64,000 nucleotides of DNA from Toxoplasma gondii ME49 (Eukaryota; Apicomplexa; Conoidasida; Eucoccidiorida; Sarcocystidae), in contig NC_031476.1 of the NCBI RefSeq assembly GCF_000006565.2, forward strand, positions 3,496,458-3,560,457. The letters run 5' to 3'. The stretch's first letter is position 1. Each line of letters opens with the position of its first letter. Shown here piece after piece: positions 47,202 through 61,000 of the stretch. The notes beneath the pieces were generated by a model that did no database searches, was not told the origin of the DNA, and was given only the letters and a program-made list of their open reading frames with translations. The position numbers were made by a program, and so were the translations under genes.

Positions 47202-50200
47202 ATGGAGAGTCCGAAGCGAGAGTCTTCGAGACCTCCGGGAAACCCGGGGGCCGTGCAGGTCCCTGTCAGCAGTTCGTCAGGCCCAGGGTACCCGACCTCT
47301 GCGTTTTCCGACGCGGTCACTCATCAAGGTGAGTTTGCAGGACCTCCTCCGTTCTTCCACAGTCCACCCACGAGAGCCGAGTCTCGCCGCGGAGCCGCAC
47401 CCTCTCAGCCGGCCTTGTCGCCATCAGGTTTCGCGGGGCTTCATGCGCCGCCAGGCCCTCCGCCTTCGGCAGTCAGTTCTGCCTCACCGCAAGATGGCGC
47501 GAGCGGCTTTGCAGCGTCGCGGGTCGGCGACGGTGGCTCCTTTGTGAAGCGGTCCAAGTCCACATTCGTCCAGGGGGCGCCTCTCAGCGGCTCGGGGGGG
47601 CCTGGAGGCGAACTGGAACTCCTTGAGCAGCCCCCCAGGCCGCAGGCCCCGCCGCAGTCGCCGTTTGCGGTGGACATCGATTTATTTGAGATGCCGGACA
47701 TAAAGAAGCGCGGCAGACGCCGACGCGTGCTGCAGCTGCTCTGGACGCACGGGCTGTTCTGTTTGGGACGGCTCTTGGTTTTCGCGTTTGCATTCTTCCT
47801 CATCTACTGCACGATAGCGGACTTGGGTCGGTACCGATGGCTGTCGCTGGTGGTGGCAATTCCGATCGAGCTCGTCATGCTGGTTCTGTGCCAACTTCTC
47901 CTTAAACTGCCCGCCTGGAAAAGGTACTTTGAGCGCATGATCACAGAGAAGCTGCTCCACTTTTCGCACCAGATCGAGCAGCAACAAATCGGACCCCAGC
48001 ATATGCAGTCCTCACGGCTTCCCTCCGAGCCGACGCCGGGGGGAGGCGTCGATGGGGACGACGGCCCCGCGAAGGGGCAGCAGGCAGGCGAGGACGGAGA
48101 CGAGACGGGGAAGAAGCCCACGGAGAACGGCCACTCGAGAGTCCACTTCCGCAGAGGCGTCTCGCACTGGGGCTCCAAGCTCGCAGTCAATGTGGAGGAC
48201 GAACATGGGGAGCAAAGCAGCACGAGCGACGCAGATCTGGTCGAGAGATCTCGCTATTCCAGGTCCCGCGCCACTGGCTCCGACACTTCCAATCGCCTAC
48301 ACAGCGCGCCGGACGGGTCGCATGCTCCTGTGCTCGACCGCCTAGGTCGGGCCTCAACCGTTTCTGCGCCGGAACGAGACGGCCGAGGGGGCGCGACTGA
48401 GGGCAGCAAGCCGGACGGCTCCCCTAGTCGGTCGAGAAAGGGCAGCAAGGGTGGCGGGAAGTCTCCACACCACGAATCGGACGCGACCTCAGAGTCCTCG
48501 ACCCCGTGGCGGCGCCTGTTCAGACGCACGAAAGTTGCCAGGCTAGAGCGTGGAAGGACGATGGACGCAGGCGCGCATCCAGGTAAAGCGCAAGGGACTG
48601 CGGGGCGGGTCGGCAGCCTCCCGGCTCTCGAGAGCGAAAAGGGGCGCTGTAACATGCAGCCTTGCAAGGGTCGTGCCGACCGCTTTCAGGCATCGTCCGT
48701 GGGGGACGTGCGAGCCGAGGCGGGCTTGGAAGGCGAAAACCTACGAGCGCCTGGCAAGGTACCCTGGAATGGAGAACAGCCGTTGTATGCAGGTGGCGCT
48801 TCAGAGCGACAAGGAGACGCAAGTCGAGATCTGCGCCACGAAGGTTCTTCTGGAGGGTCGGCACCCCGCGGGTGTTACGAGTTGCCGCACTCCGCAGCGG
48901 TGGATCCAAGCGTGGCGCCCGTGCCGCAGGTCGGTCGTCGCAGCGTGACGCCTATGGCGCGGCTGCCGGGACGCGCCTTCAGCCCTGGAACTCCTGTTGC
49001 GACGTACCGAGGACGTTCGGTTGGGCATCGGGACTCACCCTATCTCAGCCGATTTGCTAGTGACGACTTGAGCAACTTGTGGATTACGTATCGCAACAGG
49101 CCGCCGGCTACACGTGGTCCGAACCTCCGCACCCTTGCAGGCGCCCCGCCCGTCTCGGGCCGGTTGTACCTCAACTACTACAGTCAGGGAAGACCCGGCA
49201 GGTATCGCCAGGTTCGCGGAGCCTGGGGAACCGAGGGGCGTTTGCCGGGCAGCGGCCCCGACGCCAGTGGGCGGTACGGGACCGGGACACACCTCAAGGG
49301 CGTCACGAGCTGCGTGGACTTGCGGATGGCGACGGAGCCGATGGGAAAGGACCCGTTGCCCGAAATGGCGCGTTGGAGCACTGCCGATGGCCATGCGGAA
49401 GAGCGAACAGACAGCGAATGCCGACCCGCTCGTGTGGCAGATTTGTTTCGCCTTCGCAGCGTCTCAAGAGGTGTGGGTCAGTGGCCCCGGTCGGGGGGCG
49501 ATGCGCTCCAGTGTCGGAGGAACTGGGGTCCCCTGCGGCTCCCTCAGCGCTTCGGGTCCGGCGTCAACGGCCGAGAAGACATGAACTATATCCTGGAAGA
49601 CCCAGACGATGAAATGCACTCGGATGGGTCAGACCGAAACACCACTCGCCTCCGTCGGCGCTCGACGCTGCCCTGGCCCGGCGCACACCCGCTGCTCGAT
49701 GACCAGGACCGGCATTCGCTTTTCGGAGTGCCTGTGGGGCGCGGCTACTCGCTAGGCGGGGCCGAGAGCCTGCTGCGCCACCGCCGCGCCGGCTCAGGCT
49801 CCCGTCGCCACCACGACTGGACTTCTCGCATTCGGCTCTTGATGCTAGACGAAGACGACAGCCTCGTGGACGAGCAGAGCTTGTACGAAGTGGACGAAAT
49901 GGACGCGCCCGGGGCGGAAGACAACGAGGGGCGATACCTCAAGGGGAAGGCTGTGCCGCGGACGCGCCGCGAGGCGCTCGCGGCTTGGTGGCAGGACCAG
50001 AAGGACTGTTGTTTGCTTTGCTTTAGGTGCATGCTGGTGGTCTTCGACTCCCTGGCGGGGCCTGCAGTTGGCAGCTCGGCCTTCCTGCTGGCGGTGCTGC
50101 TGCGAACCATGGCGTGGTGCGCGGTATGGGTGTGGGCCTCAACGCTGATGACGCGGGAGCCGGAGAACAAGGATTTGTTTGCCTGGGAGTTCGACCGTCT

Positions 50201-53200
50201 CCCTCAGGCTTACTACTTAGTGGAAAGCACGTTCCTGTGGATGGTCACCTTCGACTACTGCGCCGGGCTGTTCAACGCGCCTCGAAAACTCCAGTTCGTC
50301 CTCAGTCCCTACTCGATCGTCGACCTTCTTACGATGCCCATGACTTCCTTCATCGTCAACTGCTTCGTAGACGACCAGCAGCTCGGCTTGGCGGCGCCGG
50401 ACGGCCCCTGGGCTGCCGATGTCTCCGGGTACGCGGCCCCAGCGAAACGGCACTCGCAGCTCCATGCCGCAACCCACGATCAGTTTCCCTGGCTCCTGCT
50501 TTTTGGTTGGCTGCGGTTTCTTCGGCTCGTTAAGACCGAACACGTTTTGTCTCGGTGCTTCCCGCACCTGAGCGTGGTGAAACTTCGCATTCTGTCTATC
50601 GTCGTCTCCTGGCTCATGATCGTCCTGACCTTCGCAGGCGGCATGTTCGTCTTGGAGGCACCGGAGCCTCACATCAACTACACCAATGTCTACGACTTCT
50701 GCTTCTACGCCATCGTCACTGTCATGACGGTGGGATATGGGGACTTTGTGCCGCGGTCGGCAGCCGGGCGGGCGCTGGCCATCATCACCATCATCTCGAC
50801 CTTCGCGTTTCTCCCTGGCGAGGTTCAGCGTCTCATGGAGGCGCTGCGGGAGCCGCGAACGATGGTCGGGTCGCCCCCGGCGCCTGGCGATGACTATCTC
50901 TGCATGGTGGGGCCGATCCAGCCCCGTCAGCTCGCAGTGATTTGTCGAGAGATTGCCCGAGCTTTCCCGGGCAGTGTGCAGGCGATTCTGGTGATCACAC
51001 CTCTTCCTGTCTCCGCCTACGACGACATTTGCTTCTTCTCGCTCTCGGTCTGCATCCGCGGCGGCGTTCGCGGCGAGCCGCTGCCGTCGAATATTCGATC
51101 CTACTGCTCGAATGCCCGTGCTGTTTTCATCTTCAGCAACACGCGGGCGTACCAGCGTTCGCCTGGCGACCCCGGAGGACCTCCTGGACCGAGCTGGATC
51201 GAGGGCGTGGAAACTCGCGAGCAGGAGGAGGACCACATGACGCTGCTGCGGTTCATGGGCGTCAGGACCGTCTGCTTCCCCGTCAGACCCATCAACGTCC
51301 AGCTTATTCACGACCACCGGAAGGCCCTTGTAAAGGAAATGGGGGCCTACTCCACGCTTTGCATCAACGAAGTGAAGATGAAGTTGCTCGGGAAGAGCTG
51401 TGCGGACTGCCCGGGATTCGTCTCGATGATTGCGAACTGGTTCACGTTCTGGCGGGCCAGCGAGGAGACGACCGGCATCGCGTGGGCCGCTAGTCGTGCG
51501 AAGGCCGCCGCCGCCGCCAGCATGCGCCCAACGAGGAAGACAGACTTCCAGCACTACGCGGACGGCGCCGTCTACAACATCTACCGCATGGAGTTCCCCG
51601 AGTGCATGCTCGGAGTCCACTACAAACTCCTGACGCGCCTCCTGTACACCCACTACGAGGTCTTCCTCATTGGCATCATCGCCATCACGAAAGAAATCTG
51701 GATCAATCCGTTCCGGTACTTCGTCGGCGAGGAACTGGTGAATGGCTACACCACATGGCCCTTCGCCGGCATCGTCCTCGCCCCCTCCCTCGAGACAGTC
51801 GTAAAACTCAGCACTCTTCGGGAGCTCCCGGTCAAAGTCCCTCGGGCTCCCTGCTTCTCAGGTCCCGCTGGATCGCCCTCAGGCTACCACGGCGGGTCCG
51901 CATGCACAGCAAGATCCACACTGCTGGCGCGCGAAGGACAGGCGGCGAAACGCATGTGGACCGCTGCCCGCTCGCATGTCGCAGAAGGCGTCAAACAAGG
52001 GATTCGAGCAACAGAGAAAGCTCGGGCAACTCTCAGGGGAGGAGACCATCCAGACCCCTTCGCGACCAACTCGGCGAACGATGCTGATCCGCGAGGTGAG
52101 CTAAAGAGAAGAGGAAGAGAGATTGAAGACGGACAGACGACGCTGACCGGAGTCGTTTTCAGTTCGTGACCAGTTCTTCCTGCAATAGGTGATAGTTTCA
52201 TCTACCTAACGCTTCTGTAGTGTCACCTGCATGCAACCTGTACAGGCATAGACAAATTACATTGTGGCAGTCTCACTCCTGATGTGAGGCTGTGCGCAAG
52301 GCGTAACTCTGTCTATCTTCCGTAACGATGGTGAATTCAGACTTGGTCCATTTGTTTTGATAGGATTCAGTCCAGGTGCTTTCAGGTTTGGTCCACGACA
52401 CCGAGAAGGCCGTTTGACAACTATATTGTTGCATGAGCCATTCACCATGGTGATCCTGTGGAGTGATCATGTTGCCGTCGGATCTTGAAATCCACCACGT
52501 TCTGCTGTAGGCGTCATCGACATTTGCGAGTGTGTGCGATGCGTTTCGTATCTGTAGTATCCAACTGGAGTAGACGGCACCTCTACCCTTCTCCACCCAT
52601 GCTCACAGAAGGACGTCCGTTGCAGAACTGAAGAAAGATGTATTCATCGTCTTTTGACAGTGTGTTGGTGTTCACAAAACGAACCGGTGACGGTACAGAT
52701 ATGAAGCTTGGAAGCCAATGAGACATTTCTATGTAGTACTGGAAGGGCAGAAAGGGTAGATGTGTCAAAAGGTGACAGAACAGAAGTGTGGTTCGTTGTC
52801 ATTTTCCGGCTTGTTAATCTTTTAACGAGTTTCACTGGGTCACTTCTGTCTCGCGCATCCGAAACGCATCTGCTTTGTTTCTTGCCTTCTTGTTTCCAGG
52901 TGGCGACGCCCCTGTTAGTGGCGACGGCCTGGCACCTTCGCGAGCAGGCTCGGGGCAGCCAGGCGCTCATGGGGGATCGGTCGCGGGAGATTTCTACTCC
53001 TCACCAGCGGGGACATCGAGCCACTGTGGGTTCCCTGGACAAGCGTCCCCAGGGCCCTCGCCTTCATTCAGCTCTGCATCCTGCTTCGGATCTTCCTACG
53101 CCTTACCGGCTAGTGCGTGCGGCGCAGCTGGTGCCAGCGGCGCTGCCCCGAGTGCGCTAGGTGTGAACTCCACGAGTGCCACGGGATTTGCGGCGTCCCC

Positions 53201-56200
53201 GGGAGGATTCGGTGGCACCTCTCCGAGCCCTGGGCCTCTCTGTGCACACCATCGCCGGCAGTTGGCGGGGGGAAGCGCGTCGGCTTGCGAGAGCTTTGCG
53301 TCAGCCCCAGCTGCTCAGGCCTCACCGGTTGGGTTTCCGGCGTCGCCCTACAAGCCGGAGACTACTCACGGGTCCCCATCCCCTGGCTCTGGAGCCTCGG
53401 ACTTTGGGGCCGCGGCGCGGGGCGACAGGCCGAAGGCTGGAGCCTGTGTGATGTGCCAGAATGAGGCGAAAGGTTTTTCCTTCGACTCCATGGCTTTGTC
53501 TCAGCAATCGTTGCCTGGCCACTCTTTCGCCTTCTCGTATGGCTGCGACCTACACGGGAGTCGACGCCCCGCGTTCGGCGGGATCATCCAGACGCAGTCA
53601 GTGGCGGAGGCGCGTCGGACGATCTTTGCGAAACCGGGGAACCCCGTGATTCTTGCATGCGGCTGGCCTCGAGGCTTGCGGATTTTCGTTCAAACCCTCC
53701 TCGCGAACGGCTCGTACAATGTCGTCATTCTCTCGCCCCACTGTCCAGCGACGGTGGGACCGACAGACTTTGCCGCCTACACGACCTCCTGCGCCTACGT
53801 TCGCGGCAGTGCGCTGAGCACCACAGACTTGCTGCGCGCCGGGGCCTTGCAGGCGAAGAACTGCGCCGTCTTCAGCACATTGCACGTGGCCTGGAAGGCA
53901 GACGTCAGTGCGGCCCGCCTCGACACCCAGGCGCTCCTGGTCCGGAAGACGATCCAGGCCCTCTTTCGCGCCTTTCCAGTGAAAAACCAAGACCAGGCCA
54001 TGGCTGCTGCCGCAGCAGGGGCCGCCGAATCCGACGCCCACTTTCAAGAGAGCGGAGAACACCCTGATGACTTCGACAGGCAACCTCCACCAGGCCCTGC
54101 GGAGCACCCCGCGCCACGACTCCACGCAGGCGAAGCTCCATACCAAGGCCCCGGGGGTCCGAAGCTGGGCGGCCTGAGCGGCACCGCGCTGCCAGGCCCC
54201 GGCACCGAGCCGGGAGTGCCAGGGACGCCGCCAAGACGGATGACGGACGGGGACTGGGGGACAATGGCGGGCAAGTCGAAAGCCCTGGCGAGTCGACATT
54301 CCGGCGTCGAGTCGGAAGGTCTTCCGCGCTCTGCGGCGTCTCAGGGCAGCGTGGTGGGAGGCTGCAGTGCGGCTGCCAGTGGTGAGACTTTGCGAGAGCC
54401 GATTCCAGACAGTGTGCGAGACACTCGGGCCAACGACCTTCCGGCACACGTACTGCAGCCCGTCGCCCGCCACACCGCGCCTGCCGCTGCATGCTGGGAG
54501 GAGCAGGAGACGACGGACATTGTGCGGTATTGCCCCCGACAGGGGACTGAAGGAAGCGCCAGCGAGCTGGAGGAAGGCGGGGCCGGAGGGGCCTCCTGGA
54601 CTTCAGGGCTTCAAGCGGCGAAACACAGGGAGGTGCGAATTAAGGTGAGCGCTTCGGAGCGTGCGCATGGGGATGGGCCTCCTCGCCAGGGTGGGGAACC
54701 CACACAGGTAATCGGGGGGCCGGCTCAGGTTCATGGGAGTAGGTTACAGTCAGAGGAAGTTTGCCTGGTTTCTCCCAGGTCCGAATTTCTCAGCTCCCTC
54801 TCCTTTCCACCGCGTTGCTTTAGCCCCGTGTACTCCCCTGCGGAGTCGGATAGTGTCGAGGAATCGCCGGAATCGTGGGCGCGATGTGGGCCCGTACCGG
54901 AACCAGCGCATCGTCTGCCGCGACGCACGACTCGCCTCCATTCTGTCGAGCTCATGGAGAGGCGATCCAGCGAAGGTTCTCCCCACTCGCGGACGCGGCC
55001 TTCGCCGTATTCGCTGCATTCTCCGTCTCGGGTCCGGGATCTCTTGCGGGATAGCCGAACGCCCCTGGTGAGTCCACGGTCTCGTTCGGTCTCACGCGAT
55101 GACGCTGGCAACTCGAGCCGCTTCGCCACAGCTCCCTGGCACCTCGCACCGCCCCCTGCACTTGCGGTCCCGCCTGGGGACGAGGGAAATTTGCCCCTCA
55201 GTCCCCAAGCCACGTCGAACGTCTCAGGGGTGTCTGTGCCGCCTTCCGCGTCTGGTCGTGAGGATTCTCCGGTGGCTGCCAAGCCGGGCTCCAAAGAGTC
55301 ACTCAGTCCGGGGGCGAACGAGCGAAACGAGGAGCAGTGGAAGCATCAGTCCGCACTGCAGCACGAACTCGAGCAACTTCTGGAGGATCAAAGCTTCCAA
55401 TCGCAGCTTCGCCAGCAGCCTAACCCTCCGCAGTCGAATGTGAATCTACGTCCTGCCGGGGCCTACCCTTACGGCCCCCATGCGGCCACCTCAGCTCGTG
55501 CCCCGCCGACAGGCCCGCTCGACCCCGCACTCGCCTCCAGCGTGAGCCTCCGCCTCCCTGTGTGCGCCCCTGGTCCAGCGAGTGGGACGCCGCCTGGGGC
55601 AGGTGGCTCCGTGCCCGCGGGCCAGGCGCCAGGCGCGGGAGGCCTTGCCCAGCCGCAGACCGGGGACGCGGATGCGACATTCTTTCCCCTCGCTTCGTTT
55701 CCCTCGCCGGCGAATCCTGTGGCGCCTTTCCCCGTGGTTCCCAGCGCGTCGTCCACCTTCGAAACTTCCGGAGGCGGTGGCTCACGCCCTGGAAGCAGCG
55801 CAGACCCCTCTGGCGAGAAGAATGACGGTCGGGGGTGGTGCGTTGTTCCTTCGGAGTACGTGCGAGGCGGCCCACAGGCGCCTGCCATGATGGCGACAGG
55901 CAAGGGGTCCACAGGGTCCGTTGGCATGGCTCCAAATGCAGTCGAGACACAGGCGCACAATGGGGACCTTGAGGACCGAACCAAAGGTGGAGGGCCAACG
56001 CGCTGCTGGATGCCTCAGAGAGAGCGAGAGGGCGAGAAGGGACACGCAGGAGTGGGAAGCCATCCTTATCAGTACCCACCTCCGCATTCGCCTTCTGGGA
56101 TTTCAGATGCTGGGGATTTGGTCCAGCAAAGAAGCGGAGCAGACGGTGCCTTTCTTCACGGGGACGGGGGCGGGGGCGCAAGTGGCGGCGGCACAGCAGA

Positions 56201-57567
56201 CGCTGGAGAAGGCGGGTGGAGTGCCCGAGATGCCGGCGAAATGAAGACATTTTTGGACGAAAAGGCCAGGAAGGAACCGGGGATCTTCCTGGATCTGAAA
56301 GAAGTATGTTGACCGTGTCTGCGTCAAATGCCGAGCCCTATTTCCGGCGTGGTTGTGTGGTTGGGTTTTCTGCCAGATGTTCAGAGCTCATGCTCCAGTC
56401 GTTTTTGCCCTTCCTGTCTTCCGACTACATGACCTTCGTACATATGCCATCGTAACGTGACCTGGTGTGGTAGTCGTTTCAGCTGTCCCAGGTGCCTGTT
56501 GAACATTTTTCTGCCTCACCGCTTCCTAGACTCTATCCACCTGTTGGTGACTTTGCTGTGTCATGCATGTCCTCGGGTGTCAACCGTATACTTCTCCCCC
56601 ACATGTCGGTTCCGCCTTTTTCTTTCACATCTCCGTTCTCTCGCCGCTGCCAGCAACGTCGGTGATCCCTTCGCCTGCCATTGAGTGCTTGGAGGAAACA
56701 GATTCGACTCTCCCCATGTCTCGTGACTGCTGTATGCACGTTTGCTTCACGGCTCGTCTCTTTGTCCTCATGCCCTCCTTCTTTCTTCGTTTCTGCTCTG
56801 GTGAAGGGTGCCGCTTTCTCTCGGACTGGGCCTTAGATCAGCAGACAGCATCTTGTCTCGCTTCCTCCCTTTCCTCTTTTCTGCTTCAAGGGATCCTTCC
56901 TGGAGTACTGCGACAACTCGATGGTGATGAATGAGGCGTTCGTGTACGAGCGTATAGACTCGTATCGCCGGCTCTGGGTGCATGACAAGAAGGAGATGAC
57001 CGCCGCGTACCTCGGCAGTCTCCTCTTCGCCTCAGGTCATGCATGCGTGGAAGACATGTTCTACGGCTTGATGGCACACACGCTGCCCGTCTCCAAATAC
57101 GCCGTTGACGCCTCCGTCATCGACTATCTGGTCGAGGTGCGGTTCGGAAGTGCCGATCCAAACGATGCGAAAACCAAGATTCTTAAGCAGAAAACCGGAC
57201 GATATGACCTCATGCATGTCTATAGGTGAATGAATGTATATATATGTATATATATATATATATATATATACGTCGATACGTAAGGTGTAGGCGCACGTGG
57301 CGTCTGTGTAACCGTCGTGTTTCTTTCCTGTTTTGTTGGATGCTCAATAGGATCGCAAGGGATTCGTAAGTGAGCAGAAGCGTTTACAGCGGGCACTCAC
57401 GAGATATGCTGGTGGACCGAATTCTCTTTCTTCTCCTTCCACCTCTCCTACGCCTTCGCCTCTGGGCCTCGAGGCCGTCCCCCCCATGTTCGTCGGCGTC
57501 CCATTCAAGCGGCTTTTTGAGGTACATCATCTCAGAAATCTACGTATATATACATATATGTATTTGC

Positions 57568-57607
<40 letters not shown>

Positions 57608-57975
57608 TTGCAGGGGGATGCCTATATATGCGGACTTTCATACGAGGGACACCGGGGACACAGACGATTCGATGTGTGTGGGGCTACCGTCCTGTCATGT
57701 GCACATGAAGCGAACGCGAGACGACGCTACCAGCTAGCGGCTCAATGCTTCAGGGAGCAATCTCAGCTTACTCACAGACGGGAAGACGGGGAAACCTTGA
57801 AACGGCGATGGTGTGCAGACACATTCTCCTGGGTTTCCGTTTTTGTTTAAACAGAACCTGTAGTTTTGTGACGCAACGTGATACTCGAGTTCGGCTTCTG
57901 CCCACAACCGGTTGTTCACATGTTCGTTTATTTATCTATCTAACTATCTATCTATCTATATCCGTCTATATAATA

Positions 57976-58017
<42 letters not shown>

Positions 58018-61000
58018 CGAGCATACATCAGTACCTATCTGTCCACATCTCTCTGCGTTTATATCCATCTATCTATCATTCCGTGTATTTCTTTATGGAT
58101 GTGGATTATTTACGTATCGGTTGCACGCCTATGTGTGTAAGAGAAAAAAAGTCGGTTCCATGTTTTCTTCTGCGGTTTGTGGCATTCTTCTGCTTTTGTA
58201 TCTGTCGCCGTTTCTAGAGAGATCCACAGCACAAATGAAACTCCGGAGAGTGACTTTTTTTTGGTTCCGTTTTGTACAATGTCGTTTCTCCAGTGTGGTG
58301 ATGGGCCGCGGTGTGTCTACGGGTCGGACGTCTCGCGCAGAAGCCACGCTGCATTTTCCCTGTCTCTGTGTCTCTGTCAGCATTTGATAAAACTCGAAAA
58401 GAAGATTGCAATTGGCATCTACCGCCAGTACCGCGTGACGACAGACTACGCAGGTCACCGAAGGCCGAAGAAGCTCGTTCTCTGTTGTCCTTCTCCACAT
58501 CTTCGTCTCACAGCTTTCGACAAAGTAGGCAGCGAATCATCCAAAGGCATTTTCTCCACTTCTGTGGGATTTTTAAAAATTCAGCCATACCTTACTACTG
58601 CGTCCCTAATGTTCGTGTCTCATCAAACCTGCTTGGAGCAGATAATCGTGCATGCACTGCAAATGACGGAAGCTACGGACACCCGTCGAAGGCGTACAAG
58701 AGAAAACAAGCATGCGTCAGTAGAATTGCACGTTGTCTTCGACACCCCATTGTCAAACGAATATACAGACATATATATACATATAAGAAGTAATCAGGGC
58801 AGAAATACGTGAGAACGCGTCCAACGTAGGTTGCCTGATAAACTGGAGTTGAAATGACGTTTGGAGGAGGAAGGTCGTGATGCCGAAATTATGACGTGGA
58901 GAGGAAAGTCATGTTCCTGTCTTTTTTCTACATGTACTTGCGCCGAAAGCGACGGGCAGTGGCTGCCTGAAGCAGAGGCAAAAACGAGAGGAGTCCTCGC
59001 ATCCGCGACGCATCGTTTTTTTTCATTAAGTCCGTTTGAAACTATTTATAATGCAGTGCACACTCTCGAGAGTACGGCTTTGTGAAACACAGCATTGTCC
59101 GAACCGGTGAGCGAAGAGGCGAGAAAGGGAATAGCGGCAGAACTCGTGAGCTGTTTCTGGTGTTTGTTTCCTGTCGCTCTGGGTTCCTTAGGTTTACGTC
59201 CTGCGGCCGTCCAGCACTGACGCGCTCCGACAGCCGCGCGCGTTTCTGTGAAAAGCGAACGTTTCAGGGAATTCTTCTACACAAGAGCGAAACGAAGGAG
59301 AATGAGGACTGTCGAGAACTCTGGATGGTGGAACAGGGTAGTGAGGCGAGACGGCGCGAAGAGGGGGGACGAAGGGAGAGCCGCGACGGACGCAGGCTGA
59401 CAGGAGTGCGGAGAGGGTCCGCCTCGCGGGGAGTTTTTCCGAGGGAGTAGCCGAGTTTTTCTCCGTCGAATCTCACGACGGCCACTCTGTCTCTGTCACC
59501 TCTGTTTCGCCGCACAACTCCGTTTACAGAACTTCCTTTTATGCTTGAACCGCGGCCTGAAGCTGTCACGCAGGCAGTTTGGGGCACCTCACACTTTCGG
59601 AGTTACTCCTCTCTACACTCACACTTACGTGCTCTGAGAGTTACTGCGAACAACAGGAAATCTTCCAGTACATACGCCGCCTGCACTGAAGCATCAAATG
59701 GCCTATGCACAGATCAGGATCCATACTTCTGACGTCTGTGTATACGCAGGGTAGTGGGAGCATATAACTACATACAACGAGGGAACATATTTATGTATAT
59801 ATACATATAAAATGCATACGCATAGATAAACAGATGGTACAAATATGCACAGTACGTAGTGTGTAAACATATATGCATATAGAGGTATGTATATGCTGCA
59901 GAGACAGAGTACATGGGAGAGACAGACTTTGGCCGAGACCCGCGCATGGCGTCACTTGAAAGCGACAACATCGTTTCGGATTTGTCGGAGGGCTGACTGT
60001 CTGGCATTTCTCCCTTTCCACTCAGTAGAGTCTGTTTCAGGAGTGCTCTCTTCGGGAGAAATGCGTCAAAGTCGATTTGCCTCCGAACGTCTCTTTGCCT
60101 CACCCTCCACGTCAGATTCTTCGTATCTCCTGACTGTGCTTCGCAGCCGCAGTTCATCGTCGGCTTCGCACGACGTCCCCTACAATTTAAATAAATGTGA
60201 AATCAAAGCACTTGTCTGGGAAGCGAGGACGTCGCTACCGAAGGTGTGTGTTAACAAAGAAACGTTTGTTCTTTGCGCGTCCCGAGGACGAGTTTTTTAC
60301 TTGGCAAGCCAGCAGCATGGCAAGGGCCTCGGCCGTAGCTTCCTGGAGAGACTGTGCAACAGCGGCCCTCGGTGAATATGCAGGTCTATCTAGATGTTGA
60401 AAACGATGAACATGAACTCGTCCTACTCAATTCTTCTCGCAGAACTTGAGAACATAGACACTATGCCCACTCGCAGTTAGTTCATGCAAACAGTGGGCAT
60501 GTGCTTGTCTACATCCCGCCGCTTCTTACATTCCTGTTACTCCTTTTGGATTCACATGAAAGACATGTTTCAAAGTTTTTCACTTCAACAGACACACTTG
60601 TCCATATGGTACGTTTTACCCTAAACAGAGATCAACGTTAAGAAATGTGAGGAAGGAAAAAGTTTTTCCGGTGCTGCTGCACTTTCCGCGAAGCATACGT
60701 TTGGTATATATATATATAATATTAAATTGTATACATATATATACACTTCCTCGAAATGCCGGGAAAAGAACTGGAGTCATCGTCCGTATTCCAGGTACCA
60801 CAACGTGGTTGATGTGTGCTGTGCCACTGCGAGCGGATGAAGCAACGGGAACATCTACTCCGAACCATCAAGTCAAGGTGGGCATCTTTCTTTTCACAAC
60901 TTTAGACTCCCCACAGTCTTTCTCTCCATTGATTCGCAGAAAACCAGGTCTCTGAGACCACGCTTCCAGTGGCTTCTCGGAAATGTTTTGGAGGCGCCTT

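Noticed and set aside
57608..57850. Apparent K+ channel exon after the TA array (GDAYICGLSYEGHRGH)
   Set aside because: The preceding exon (FKRLFE) joins in phase directly to 58381 (HLIKLEKKIAIGIY), which matches the BK family; this stretch does not.
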